Origin: Oscheius dolichura
Lineage: Eukaryota; Nematoda; Chromadorea; Rhabditida; Rhabditidae
Reading direction: 5' to 3'
Assembly (NCBI GenBank): GCA_932521035.1
Contig: OW051494.1
Span: forward strand, 5,380,001 to 5,444,000
DNA: 64,000 nucleotides
The first letter of the stretch is position 1; every line of letters starts with the position of its first letter. Below the pieces are notes generated by a model. The model was not told the DNA's origin and ran no database searches. It worked only from the letters and a program-made list of their open reading frames with translations. Shown here piece after piece: positions 1-12,800 of this stretch. The position numbers were made by a program, and so were the translations under genes.

Positions 1-223
1 CCATTATCACTCTCCAGCCGGCCATCATCCCCTTTGGCCAGCCGCCTTCGTTAACCTCATTTCCCTCCAGTTCTCCTTTGGCCGTGCCCCCTTCCCTCCT
101 CCCTGAAATCCCCGGATTTTGTCTATTTGTTGTCCGGGTGTCCAGTCGTCCTTCATCAAAATTCATATGCCGCCGGATGGCCTGCCCCCTCCCCCCGTAT
201 ACAATTCATATTTCTATTTTCAG

Positions 224-3200
224 AACTCAAGTTCGAGCAGCTCCTCGGCCAAGTCAGGTGGGTCGAGTCCCTCCACACGGGAGGGGAAAAGGATCCCGGG
301 CCCGTCCGCCCCATTCCATTCATATTTGCCTCTGACGAACGATTTTGCCGTTGGCGGCCGGCGCTTCCCACAATAAACTTTTATACTCCCCCGGCCCCGA
401 TGGTCTTCTTTTCCCATTTACACTCAAAATTTCATAATTCCGCGAGTTTTATTTGCCCACGAGCCGTGTTTTCGGCCAAAAAGAGGGTCATTCTTATCTG
501 TCCAAATTGCCCTGACCACCACGCGGGCCCCCTTCGGAGATTCCCTTTTACGTTCTACTACGCCCTGTCCATTTCAGTGTCCGCTGGGCAAAAGTCACCG
601 AAATTAAGAAAGAAATCGACACGTGGTTCTGCGGTGGCCGGCAGGAGGCCGCCGGCCGGGAGAACAGTCTAAAAATGGTGAGTGGGACGAGAGGCGAGGA
701 CAATGGAGGGTTCAGGAGAGGACGGCCGATGTGGAGCCGATGCTGTCCGACCTTCGGTGTCTGCTGGCCGACGACTCGGCTAAGGAACAGCGGATCCGCG
801 TCGTTTTGGGACTGCTGGACACGCTGAGAAATGTCAACAACCCCGTGAGCATCTTCCCCTTTACGCAGTGATCCACCCTTTAGCAAGACGCCGAACAGAC
901 ACTCCAGAGACTGGGCGGGCCCGATAAAAAGGAGAACGCGATCCCTCCCCCGACATGCCCCCCGATGGCCCCTCCTCCTCCACCCAGGCTGGGGCCACCT
1001 GGGCCAGCAAGCATGCCGCCACCGCCTCCCCCTCCTCCCAGCTTAGGAAAAGGTAACTACTGTGTCTCTGAATAAGGGATATTTCACCTAGGTCCTCCTC
1101 CGCCTCCGCCTCCAATGGGACTGCCGTTCGCTCCCGCCGAATTACCACCATGCATGAAGCCCAAGAAAATCCCAGATAAGGATATGAAAATGAAGACTCT
1201 GATGGTGAGCCACTCCTTCAACTATTGACTGTGATTTCAGTGGTCGAAATTGCCGCCGAGTGCCTTGACCAACGAGGGAAGGGAGAGTGTTTGGGGGCAG
1301 CTGGCTACGGAGCCGAGGGGATTCTCCCTGGACTTTGAAGTGATCGAGGGGATGTTCTCGCTGTCCTCGATCTCCTCGAACACCGGAGAGCTGAGTTCCC
1401 CCGTGGTAAACTTCAAGAAGAAGGACACCCTCGTGGATCTCTTGACACCCAAACGAAGCCAGAATGTGACAATCGCCCTCAAGAGATTCAAGGTGAGCCT
1501 GTCCCGGCCGAGGGGGTACTGTCAGTCTAGAACCTGGAGGACGTCTTGGCTAACATCCGGGACAGTAACTTCGAGGCTTTCGAGCTGGAGATGCTACGCG
1601 CCTTGAAAGGCATTCTCCCCGACGACGAAGAAGTAGATGCCTTGAGTAGATACTCTGGAGATGTCGGCCTCCTGTCCGCTGCCTGCTCATTCTTCCTTCA
1701 AATTCTGTCCATCCCGGAATATCGATTGAGGTAGAAGGTTTTGCTTCCACAGTACTTGGTTCTTCTTCCAGAATAGACTGTATGAGCTACCGGCTCGAGT
1801 TCCGATCCACTATGGATGAGGTCGTCCCCCAGCTGGAGGCAGTCAACACAGCTTCTCGAGGTATCCTTTGTATCTCCCTGCCTCCTACTTTCTTTCCCAG
1901 AAATTCTGAACTCCGGTGCCCTGAAGCGTCTTCTTCTTCTTTTAGTGAATATCGGCAATTATTTGAACGGTGCCACGGCACACGGGAACGCGGCTGGCTT
2001 CAAGTTGAATTCATTGTGGAAGATGATCGACTTGAAGGCGGCCAAGGGTGGCGCCAGCCTGCTCCACGCATTGGCCAAAATGGACGAAGACCTCCTCAAA
2101 GAACTGCAAACTGAACTGGCTACAGTGAAAAGGGCTTCCGAGTAACGGGCTTCCCTCCCGATCCCATTCCATTTTAGAGTCTCTCTCGAAGAAACAAAAG
2201 GAAGTCTCCGACAGCTGAACGAGCAGGTGAGCAAATTGAAGAAGACCGTGGCCCAGCAGACAGAAAGCTACTTTTTGGAAATGATGGCATACTTGAAGGT
2301 AACTTTGTTTGCCCTATGCAAAGTAGTATATTATAGGATGAGGCGGAAAAGGAGTTGACGGAAGCGCAAGGCCTGTTGACGACGCTGGCACAGAAACAGG
2401 AACAGCTGGCGGCCTACTTCTGCGAGAACAAGAATACCTTCAAGGTGGAGGAGTGCTTCAAGATATTCAGCAACTTCATCTCCAGACTACAGGTGGCAGT
2501 GCAGGTAGAGACAAGGGTGACCAAAACTGACGAGTGTCATAGGAAAACGAGGAGAGATCCCAGAGAGAAGCAAGTAAGAAGACACTGAAGCAGAGCAGCA
2601 GCAACGAGAGTGTCCAGGCGGGTCAGGGGAAGGAGACACCGGCCGAGGAGAGACTGTTCGCCACGCTGGAGAAGGGCATCCCGGCCAAAGTGTAAGAGAT
2701 TCCGAGGATTGAGGAGGACGAGTCATCTAGGTCACGTCGGAGAAGCTCGATTAGGACGTCGTTGGAGTACTCCCGGGAACGGGACGTCGAGGCCGAGAAC
2801 AAGATGAAAAGACTACGGACGAAGGCGGAAGAGGACGAGAAGTCGCCGGATGAGACCAGCCCGACGGACACGCCGAGGATAATACGAAGACCTCGAAGGT
2901 TACTCCAAGTAGAGAGCGCCTCGACGCTGACTGACTTCATGGAACGGCTACAGGTGATCGGGGATACGATTAATGATGGAGACTGTCTTTAGGCGACCTC
3001 GTTTGGTCGGGCTCCTCTTCCCGCCTCCTCCCCTGTCCCAGAAGAAACAATCTCTGTTACCATTCCTAGCGAATCCGGTAAGCAAAGATAAATTGAAAGA
3101 AGTCAACTCTTCAGATGGATGTACCTCCACCCCGGGAACGTCTCCGAAGAGTTCGGACGAGGGATTCGAATCCGAGAAAGACAAAGAGGCTGAGACCCCG

Positions 3201-3993
3201 GGAGGAATATCCAGTCCGCCCCAGGAAGTGCAACAGCAAGACTCATCCACGGCTGGTAGGAGAACTGTGCCCGCCAGAGATCCGAAGGTGCCCAGTCCTT
3301 TTATCCCCATCCCCATCATTCACTTTAGACACCCCGACTAGTCTCCATAACCATGACGGGAACGCCTCCTCCAAATGCAGGGAGATCGTCTCTTCCCCGT
3401 CCGAGTCAACTCGCCAAGCCGCGGGTTATCCCCAGCCGCGTTGCTGTTTCATTGAAACCAGCAAAGCTAGAAGGCGAAAGGTACCCCGATAAACTTCCTA
3501 GTTTATTATTCCTTTTAGCTCTCCTCTTCCCAAAACAAAGGCGCTTCCTCGTCCCGCCACAGGCGTGTCTCTCATAAAGTAAGGAGAAGAGATACAAAGC
3601 CATATGCGCGCTTTAGGAAGCCACCAATTGTTTCGAAGCCGCCTCCTCCGGTAACTACCGTAACCAAACCGACTGTGCAAAGGAGATCCATGCCGGTCCT
3701 CCCAAAGACTCAACAAAAACCCGTGGCTGCTCCAAGGTTTGAATTGAATTTATTCGAAATAATAGATCTTTTCTAGAAAAATGTTCCCATCGAAATCAGT
3801 TCCATCGGCTAAAACAGTGCCAGTAGAGACGGTCAAGCCGCCGCCGGTGTCGACCTCCTCCCGGCCGAGTCTGATCAAGACAGGCTCCCTCTCCCAGAGG
3901 CCGAGCCTCAAGGGACTCGACGCCGTCGAGAAGCCTCGTCCTCTGAAGAAGACCGGCAGCACGACGAGCACCATCAAGCCCAAATGGGTATAG
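224..3993 (+). CDS. INF2-like formin, 3' part (5' end outside window)
   Basis: Formins nucleate and elongate actin filaments through a dimeric FH2 domain fed by a proline-rich FH1. I read exons at 224-257, 578-677, 716-844, 884-1052, 1092-1204, 1241-1492, 1531-1730, 1772-1860, 1901-2141, 2178-2298, 2337-2504, 2543-2691, 2731-2953, 2993-3077, 3115-3287, 3329-3480, 3519-3578, 3617-3736 and 3777-3993. The first exons give the end of an FH3-type helical region. FH1 poly-proline runs follow at about 945-1115. FH2 starts near 1190 (KMKTLMWSKLPPSAL) and runs to about 2600, with NIGNYLNGATAHGNAAGFKL as its conserved core. The nearest remembered match is INF2/FHDC1; the segment LFATLEKGIPAK at 2660-2690 sits where INF2 has its WH2/DAD motif. 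A basic, Ser/Pro-rich tail follows. All introns after the first are 36-41 nt; the first, 258-577, is long. A possible poly(A) signal AATAAA lies at 4097. The start of the gene is missing, so I give no symbol. Confidence 0.9.
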
Positions 3994-4614
3994 CCCCTCC
4001 TCCCTCGTCCCTTCGGTGCCCCTACCCCATGACCGCTTTCATTTGACATATCTCATACACGCAAAATACACAACACAGCATATTGACGACGGTTTTAATA
4101 AATGTTGCTTGCTTGTTTTCCAGGAATATACGAAGGGACGGCAACATGAAGAAGGGCGTGTTATCGTCTCCCTCCTCAAAATGGTGTCCTCTTATCAGAC
4201 CAAATTCTGGGCTCCCTGAACTGGGGCGGCCGTCTTTGACTCCCCTTAATTTGTACTACCGGCTATCTCGGGAACATTCCGCCCTTTTTATAGCCTATTG
4301 CTTCTTTTTTATCTTCTATCGAACCAGTTTCGAGCTCAACACCTCGCGAGTCTCTTCCTCGTCTCCTCCCACTGGTGGCCGTAGAGATGAAACTGTCCTT
4401 CGGGCGTTCTCTCCTGCCCCGAGCCTTTTTAAAAATAACTATGCCAAAGTAATAGCTAAAGGCAGTGCCCTCGTCTGCTGACCACTGTCTGCTACTTTCA
4501 CTCGTAAATTATCTCCAAAAGAAGCAGCCGTAAAGGTGTTATCTTTCGGGGGCTTGTAGCCTTCTACCCTGAATCACCAGTCCATTTGGCGATAACATCT
4601 TTTTCTCTTGAGGT
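3994..4614. other. Intergenic gap with possible alternative formin 3' exon
   Basis: If the donor GTATAG at 3988 is used instead of reading to the stop at 3991, an intron to the acceptor at 4123 would join a 31-codon exon ending with a stop near 4219. A longer open frame in another phase runs to 4481, but it ends in a hydrophobic, low-complexity stretch that does not look coding. AATAAA at 4097 lies inside this putative intron, which fits alternative 3' ends. Otherwise I see only the leader of the next gene. Confidence 0.3.
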
Positions 4615-6820
4615 ATGGGCCGTTTTTTTTGGCTTCTGTTGTTGGTGACCGTTGCGGAGGGAGCGAGGCGACGGCTGAAGGACCCCGCGATTTACAGGAG
4701 TCAGCATGGTGAGGGTGGCCAGACATGTTTGAGGAAGACGATATTCAGAGAAACAGAAGGACTTGGAGAAGTTGGTGACTGTGATGGGGAACTGTACTGA
4801 CAGCTCGGTGATCAACTACAACGGGGTCAACCAGACATTCCCCTGGAGGACGTACTTCTTCGACGCGAAGATCGACCACTTCGCCTACAGGGACAGCGCC
4901 ACCTACAAGATGAGGTACTTCGTCAACGAGTGCTACTATAAGAAAGGCGGGCCCATCTTCCTCTACACGGGAAACGAGGGAGACCTCGTCGATTTCGCCC
5001 TCAACACGGTATGTCTTATATGAGAGTCGAGAGAAAACCTGCTGTAGGGTATGATCTGGGACCTGGCACCCCAGTTCAACGCGGCCGTCATCTTCACCGA
5101 ACACCGCTTCTACGGACAGTCCCAGCCATTCGGAGCCGCCTCCTACAAATCTTTGGCCAATCTCGGCTACCTGACATCCGAGCAGGCGTTGGCCGACTAC
5201 GCCGACTTCCTCATCCAGATCAAGGTCAGCCCCTCCTGAATAGGAAGACACTGTTCTACAGACTGACAACAACGGACTTGCTGTTCACTATGACAGCAAC
5301 ACGAAGGTCATCGCCTTCGGTGGTTCTTATGGCGGTATGCTGGCCGCTTGGATGAGGATGAAGTATCCCCACCTGATCACTGGCTCGTGGGCCTCGTCGG
5401 CTCCTCTCCTCTATGTCAAGAACGGCGGGGTGCCCGTCGGGACATTCGACAGTATCACGAAGAGGACCTTCATGGCTGCCGGGTGCAACAACTACATCCT
5501 CGACAATTGGTGGCCAGCTATCCTTAACCTGTCAGCCACGCGTAGGTCTCGGGGCAATTCCCAGAGCAAGACTTTTCAGCTGCGGGATGTGACTGGATCA
5601 ACAAGTACATGAACATCGACCCGAGGACACCGGTCAAGAACCAAAATGACGGGTGGAACCTTATCTACTACATTAGGTATCTTCTCTCTTGAGATTGTTA
5701 GAGATATGACATTCAGAGAAGGATTGGAATATATGGCGATGGTCGATTATCCGTATCCGAGCAGCTTTCTCACACCGATGCCCGGCTTCCCTGTCGCGGT
5801 AGCCAGTAAGTATCTGAATGCCCCGGGAGGAGCGGGCACCTTCAACGACACCCAGCTGGCCTTCGCTGCATATCAAGCCTCTCAAGTTTATTACAACTGG
5901 AACAGTGGGTATTTGACAGTCCAACCACTGGGAAGCCTTTAGACACCGGGGTGCCCTACTGTATTGACGGGTCCATTTGTGGAGACCCGGCGACTGCTGG
6001 CTTGGGAGACGACTTGGGATGGCCCTGGCAGGTGAGTCACCTGTATCGCCTACAGATAAGCTGTTCTAGGAATGTAGTGAAATTGTCATGATGATGTGTT
6101 CCCAAGGTGAGCCGAACGATTTCTTCTGGAACGAATGCACCGACCAGAATAACCGCACCCTGGAACAGATACTGGCGGAACAGTGTAGGGATATGTTCGG
6201 AAAGTGAGAGGCACTCCAGGGAGAGGGGACTATCATATTTAGTCTGGGGTGGAACTCAAAGATCTGGAATGTGCGAGGAGTGGAGACCCGCTTCGGACTG
6301 AGTCTCCTGGGCCACAGTCGTCTCATCCTCACGTTGGTTGCCAGGTCTTCTCCTCCCACAAAATGATTTCCAGACAAGGTTACTTGGATCCGTGGTCAGG
6401 CGGTGGCTTCACGACCACCTCTCCCGGCGCGTCTCCCTCCAACGGCGTCTACATAGCCACCATACAAGGATCGGCTCACCACCTCGACCTCCGGACACCC
6501 AATAGTTGTGACCCCAACACCATCAGTTTCATGAGATTCCAGGTTTCCCCTCTTCCAAAAGATAAAGATATCCTTCAGATTGTGAATATTCTAATGGGCT
6601 GGCTCCAAGACACCAACGCGGCCCTGTACGACCTGCCCGACTGGAACAAGGCCACCTACAACGACAGCCAATGTGGAGACGTGAACTTCGGCTACCCCTG
6701 GGGCCAGGCCACCCCGGTGAGTCCCTCGTCTGTGTGTTCCCATCTGCTCTGTTTAGAACTCCACCCCTGGTCTGCTTGGTCTGCCCGTGCTTCTGGCCGC
6801 CCTCCTCAGAATGTTCTAGC
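4615..6820 (+). CDS. Secreted serine carboxypeptidase, family S28 (PCP/DPP7/TSSP type)
   Basis: S28 enzymes remove residues next to proline from peptides in lysosomes or outside the cell. Exons: 4615-4708, 4749-5008, 5048-5224, 5262-5541, 5580-5676, 5717-5905, 5943-6031, 6070-6203, 6243-6332, 6374-6542, 6579-6716 and 6757-6820. A signal peptide ([16 protein letters not shown]) opens the protein. The family landmarks appear in order: DHF and [13 protein letters not shown], the ...[11 protein letters not shown] segment, nucleophile GGSYGG (about 5317), [19 protein letters not shown], the acid in GYLDPWSGG (about 6380) and the His in GSAHHLDLR (about 6470). All three catalytic residues are present, so the enzyme should be active. 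The last exon adds [20 protein letters not shown], a hydrophobic tail preceded by small residues, which resembles a GPI-attachment signal; that is inference. AATAAA is at 6846. Confidence 0.93.
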
Positions 6821-9800
6821 CCCTTTCCCTGTATAAAAGAGTTTGAATAAAGGCGTTGCATTAGTGGCTCTTCTGACCCATTCAGAGCAAGACATAAGAT
6901 TACCGGGGCTGAATAAGACGCCTTCTCATCCAATTTGACGGTGCCATTGAAGGCTCGGCGCCTCCTGCTCTCCTGTAAAGGATCGATAGGCCAGATTCAA
7001 GTAGTTGTCCGGGGAGAGTCGCTCTCAAAGGGCGTAAGTGTTGTGTCCACTATATACATAGCTTATTGATTGGCAAAGGCCATCAACAATCAGCTCCTCT
7101 GCTGCTCACCGCCAATGGAAATGTCCGGCCCATTGTCTCAAAACTGACATTAGAGAGGCACAAGCAACGGGGTACTGTACGAGACACGCCATCGCTGCTC
7201 TTTTATTAAATATCTCGAGGTGGGCGTAATGAGATTTCTTCGTCTCCTTACCTCAGTCGGTCCCGTTTCCTCCTCGGTGGCAGTCCTCGAATGGTACGAG
7301 AGTGAGGCGCACTGTGGACTCTCTGTGTGTCAACATATCAAATGAACCGCCCTGACAAAAGGAACCGGGGACACAAGACACAGCGTTAATTAGCACTCGG
7401 GAGAATCTCGAGACAGATGGTCGCGACTCCCAGGCACTCGGCCACCTTCTCCTCCTCGTCCTCCTTCGTCTTCTCTTCTTCCGATTACAACAAAAGGCCA
7501 ACTAATCGATCAGGCCCTGAATACGGGTGAATTCCGTGTCCGTGTTCAGTAATCCTACCAGGTGTCCCAGCTGTCCCCCGCCCCCCGGTATGTCGCCCTT
7601 ACTTTTTCATACTCTTCAAGAGGCCCATTGATCCGTGCATTTCCTCAATTACCGGTTGGGGACGAGCTTGTTCGCATGTGGCTGTGAGCAACAGATGTGC
7701 CAACAAGGACTCCATCCCCAGTGACCCCCGGACTCGAATTAGTCAGTCCCTTGACGGTGGCCATTGACCCGGCCCCCTCCCCTTCTAATAACGGGTGTAA
7801 AAAATTGGCCAGGAGCCAGCTGGGGCTGTCACTTGTGCTCATTCAGTCAGTGTAACGGACCAACACCTCAAGGGGCTGCCTCTACAGTCTCCTCTCTTTA
7901 TTATTCTTATGCTGATAGATGGCCCTCTTTTTCTCTCTCTGCTCTTACATCCGCCGTGATCAACTGTCGGCTGTCCTCGATCCCGGAACCACCCTGCCCC
8001 CGACCCCCCACACCTCGTAAATCAGGCCCTCTCGGCCCTTCTTTGTTTCTCTAATAATTTATGATGTGTGTGAGATGCCCTCGGTCTATTAGCTGACCCG
8101 AATCCGTGGTTCCTTAGCTTTGCGAAGTGCATTTGGGAATGGCCCACAATTGGATTCAGCATTGCTACTTCCTCTGCTGTTTACGCCACGTCTCATTAGC
8201 CTGGAGGAGGGGGCCCCTCGACGGTAGAGCCCGTTTTGGGGGTGGCTGTTAATGTCAGCTGATGAATAAGGCACGATGAATGTGAAGCAGACGGCCCACA
8301 ACAAAACGACTCTGTACTGTCTCCCTTTTGCACTTGCCTCGCGTAGAACACATGTCGTAGTGCTATTGATTGATCTGGGATTACCCCCTGGAGCAGGCTT
8401 TTTCCACGAGGATGAGGGAGAACGAGGAGAGCCCGTCACTTACAGACCGTAGAATGGAGCTGTTTGTTCAGATGGACAGTCAAAACGAGCAGTTGTTGCA
8501 ACAGATTCGTCCTCTTCCTCTTCTAATTCAAGGAGAGGACAGCAGACTTCGGTATGGGCCTTTGTGCCCCCTCAGATTTATGCCCCCACATCTGTTATGG
8601 ATCTTTGTCCCACCGTGCCTCCCCAAAGATCGGATTTCGTTATGCGCAGGGGACATTAAAAAGAGAATACTCACTAAATCTTGGGTCCCTTCTTTGCGTA
8701 CTCTTCGTGTAGACACAGGCTGGCTCTTTCAATTGACCTCACAGTCGCTGTTTGCCCTCCCGCTCGCCTCACTCCGTGAACCTCATCGCCCTCTCCCCTG
8801 TTTCTTTCTCCTCTCCCCCCTCTATACTTTCCTTGGTCATGTCTCTGTCAACCATTGCCAGCCTCAACATCCATCATTTTCTAATCCGCGACATATGGCA
8901 CCGCTGAGCCGTGCCTCCAGAATTTATTCTTATCATTAGAAGGGCCTTAGGGCTGGCTCTCGCTCCCTCTGCCCGCTTCCTCAAGTGACCGGGAGAGGAG
9001 GGGGGAAGGGCAGAGTGTCCTTCCCCCGTATGGTCTGGCTGTTGGGTAGTTTCGTTGGCACCTCCTCGGTCGGGCTCATGTTTCACAGTGCGAATGTCAT
9101 ATTTTACAGCAGAGTGAAAGAGAGGCTAAGAGGAGGCACATCCAGCCCCGTGTTGACACACTGAGACCGTTGCTACTTCCGCCAGAGAAACAGCTTATTT
9201 GCCCTTACCGAGTCCCGCACTTCCCCTACTGACCCCTGCCTGCGGTGGTCCATCTCATCCCCCCGGTGATAAATAGAGGCGGTTCTGTCGACCCACTGTC
9301 CGACATCTCCCCCCGGCCTTGAACCACAAAGATGTCCCTGGTGCCGGCCCGACGCCCCCCTCCCCTTTCCCCATCCTGGGCGACCGGTTTGACCTATGGC
9401 TTTTCAACCTCGCCTTTTAACATCATCTTCCCCCTTGAATTACCCCCTCCCTGCTCTCTCCCCTCTTCCTTTCCCTGTTTTTAAGAGACGAGGATTACGG
9501 TATTCTCATGAGTTGTGGTCAATGAAGCGGAAGGGTGGGATTTGGTGTGGCCGGCCGGGAATGTCGCAATTCGGGAAGAGGAATGACCCGGGCTGGCTTA
9601 GTTTTCCACTTTGAGGACACACTCGTCTGTTTCTGGGTCAATTTTCAGTCATTCACTGGCCTTGGACCGACTGTTCCCTCTCCTTCCGCCGCCTGCTTCC
9701 TCCTCATTCCCGATTCAACTCCCGAAATGTTCAAATGAACCTGTGCCAGAGAGAGATTATGTAGATTATGCCGTCGAAACAGGGCCCCCTGCCAGACTCT

Positions 9801-12800
9801 ACGAATTGTCCTTGTTCTTCTCCCAAGAGGCCGCTCCATTGACCCCATTACCAGGTGGATAAAACCGGTGATTAGGGAGGGGCCACGAGGATCTTCCTCC
9901 TCGTCTTATCTCTACGTGAATCTGCCTTGTTTTTCGAGTCTATTGCGTGTACTTGTGGCCCATATTTCGGGCTAAAGTGGCCAGCTCCGGCTGTCAATTC
10001 AAATTCTCCACTTGGACTCCTGTTCCTCAGAGAAGGGGGGAAACTTTCTCTGTCTCTCTCCCACCGAAAGATTTGACCCCCGCCGGAAACCGGTCGAAAC
10101 GGTTTGAGTACCAAATTTACGTAGAGGCCAACATAATTGGCGCGACCTTGAAAGAGAGTACAGGGCGGAGAGGGGGGCTGGGGGGCAGGCGAGTTAAGCC
10201 CCCTTAGACAATGTGTTAGTAATTATCCGAGGAGGCCACGAGTTGTGAATAAGTTCATTTGGGGGCCTGTGCCAGCTGCCAGGGAGTTCATTTCCCCTAT
10301 TGATCCCTTCGTTTTTCCTTGTCTTATCCGAAGTTTCTGGCCTTTATTTCGACCACTTGAGCCATTGAATTCGGCCCTCATGCCCCTCCACTCAGACTCC
10401 CTCCCCCCGCCCCTTACCCTCCTCTTCATCTGAATATTGCCTCCGGGCCTGTCTTATTCTTCGATCCTCCCAAGGGAACTCGAGAAACATTCCAATCTGG
10501 GCTCGTCTCCTTTCAAATTTCCTCATTCCACTCATCAGCAGGAGTGCAACAGGAGGGCCCCCCTCCTTGTCCAAATTACGTGGTCTTTGGTTCAAATTTC
10601 CCAGGTGATCTGCAGTGTTTTTACAGCATGTTGCGAGAAAAACCACGTCCTCAAGAGTCAGTGTCACTCACTTTACAACTTCCTCATCGCATTACCTCGC
10701 TTCATTTTCACATAATGGGTCCCGGGCCGGCCGACGGGCTCCATACAGGGGGAGACGGAGTTAAATATGGGCCTATGGGCAGTAGTTGGCCCATCTGTCA
10801 CTCGCATCAACTCATCCACACAAGACATTTGATACCCGGCGGGCTCACTCCAGACCCCGCCCATTCTTCTTCTTCGTCTTCTGTAAAATTCCATGGCTCC
10901 CATCCTTCCGCCCCTAAATGACCCCAAAAAAGGAGTGAATGGTTTATGGTCGTAGTAAAATGCGCTCCCGGCCATGGCAACCCTGACCTTGTGTCGGCCG
11001 CCCGTTTCTCCGGCTCTTTTCCGGCAATTGCTCTGATTTCTGTAGAAAGTTCTCAATCCGCACTATTAAAATGAATAATTGACGACTTCTTCGTTCGCAG
11101 TGCCGCATCGGGTGCGTTTGAATGCTTCTCCGCTCACACATATTAACGACCCTCACACCCTCCAATTGCCCATTTACTATCAACTTCTAAAGGAAGACGA
11201 GACTCGAGACTCGAGAGAGTGTCTCAGCCCCTCTCCTGGCCGTCGTCCTCCTCCTCCTCCCGGGCGCCCCCTGCCGAAGACGTCCTCCATCCTCCCCTCG
11301 GCCGGCAGTCAAGTTCCTCTGAATTTGAACAACAAGCTCCTCCTCATTTGCATACACGTTGTCACCATATTTCACATCTGCACGTGCTCTGCGTCTCTCC
11401 CTCTTCTGTGCACTCCGTACTCCGGCCGGGGATTTGAAAATTTACGAGCCAGTCCAAGTAGAGAGCCGGAGCAGATGGTCTCGGAGAGAAGAAGTTTCAA
11501 TTTGTCACTTTCGCCTGACCGGCTGCTTGTTTCATTATCCTGCTCTCAATGAGCGTGTTACTTCCAGGCTCCTGAGCTCGATTCGAGTCGAGTCTGCCCT
11601 TTTGAATTCATAAAACCTCATGCATACAAAGCTCCTTCGGGAAGGTGGGCCTCGAGCTCCTCAGGGGCGCGAGAAAGTGCATCTCCTCCTGATTAGCATA
11701 ATCTGTTGTCCCTCCTGTGGCAGCTGTACCCTTTCTTCTGTCCACTGCCCCCTTGGATATATATGCTCATTGAAATATTCATTCCAGGAGGGGCTATCCT
11801 ATCGGTTAATAGAGTTTGCACCCATCTCCATCTGCCCGGCCCTTCCTCAAAGGTAATGCTTTGTGCTTTTACACTCGCCTATCGGATTACCCTCCCCCTG
11901 GACTTTTTAAAAAGGAGCAAGGGGGTCCGTCTGATATTCTGTCCTTGATTCACATCTCTTTCAACCTAACAAAACCGGTTCAATTACCCTTTTTATTGGA
12001 AGAAGACGAAAAGACACTCCTCTCTCGAATAAGCTTCCTTTTTGTCTCCCCTTTTAGACCCGGGGTCACCTATTAATATCCCCCGGGGGAAGATACCGTC
12101 CTCTCCTGGGAAAGAGGAGGAGCAGTTAAGACAGACAGGAGCCACGGGAAAGGGGAAGCTGACTCAACACGGAACATACACGAAAATCAATGTCTCTGTC
12201 GAATTTTCATGATCTGATTGTGCCGGAACCTGTTTGGGCCGTGTCCCCCCGGGTCGTGTTCATCCACCGGGTCATCCCGGCTCCCTCGTCCCCTGTCTTT
12301 TTGCTCCTCCTCGTACACGGTCCCCCGGCCATCCACACGTGTTCTCCTCCGGCCATAAAGCCCTCTTTATAGCAATTCTAATAATGAAAATATCATCTTC
12401 CAGCAGTTTTGGCCAGATGTCTCCCTCGCTTGATTCATTCCTTCACGTCATCGTCCCTCCCCGTATAAACACCTGTCATATCAGAAATTAGAAAACTGCT
12501 CACTGCCTCCCCCTTCTTCCCCTCCTATTATGGTATTCCTTGTCCTCATCCGCTTCGCTGTCCCCGCGTCGACCTTCACCTAGCTCAATTTGCGTCTTGC
12601 CTCCCAATAGCCCCGTCCGGGGTGCCGTATCCATGTTCCCAGTCGGGAAACCATGTAAAGGGCTTGTCATACGTCCGGCTCGCTTTTGATTTACAACGCG
12701 ACTTGGTGGCTGTTATTACCGAGTATGATCTGGCCGGACAGGTGTCTGCCCCAGGGAGTGAGCGAGGGAGCACCTGCGCAACTCGCCCCTCCGTTCCCAG

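Noticed and set aside
6345-6373. 29-nt intron in the S28 gene
   Set aside because: Using the donor at 6333 instead gives a 41-nt intron and restores the expected spacing before the GYLDPW motif.
11079-11552. 157-codon frame in the 8-kb desert
   Set aside because: Low-complexity Pro/Ser/Leu composition from CT-rich DNA, no family resemblance and no splice-supported neighbours.
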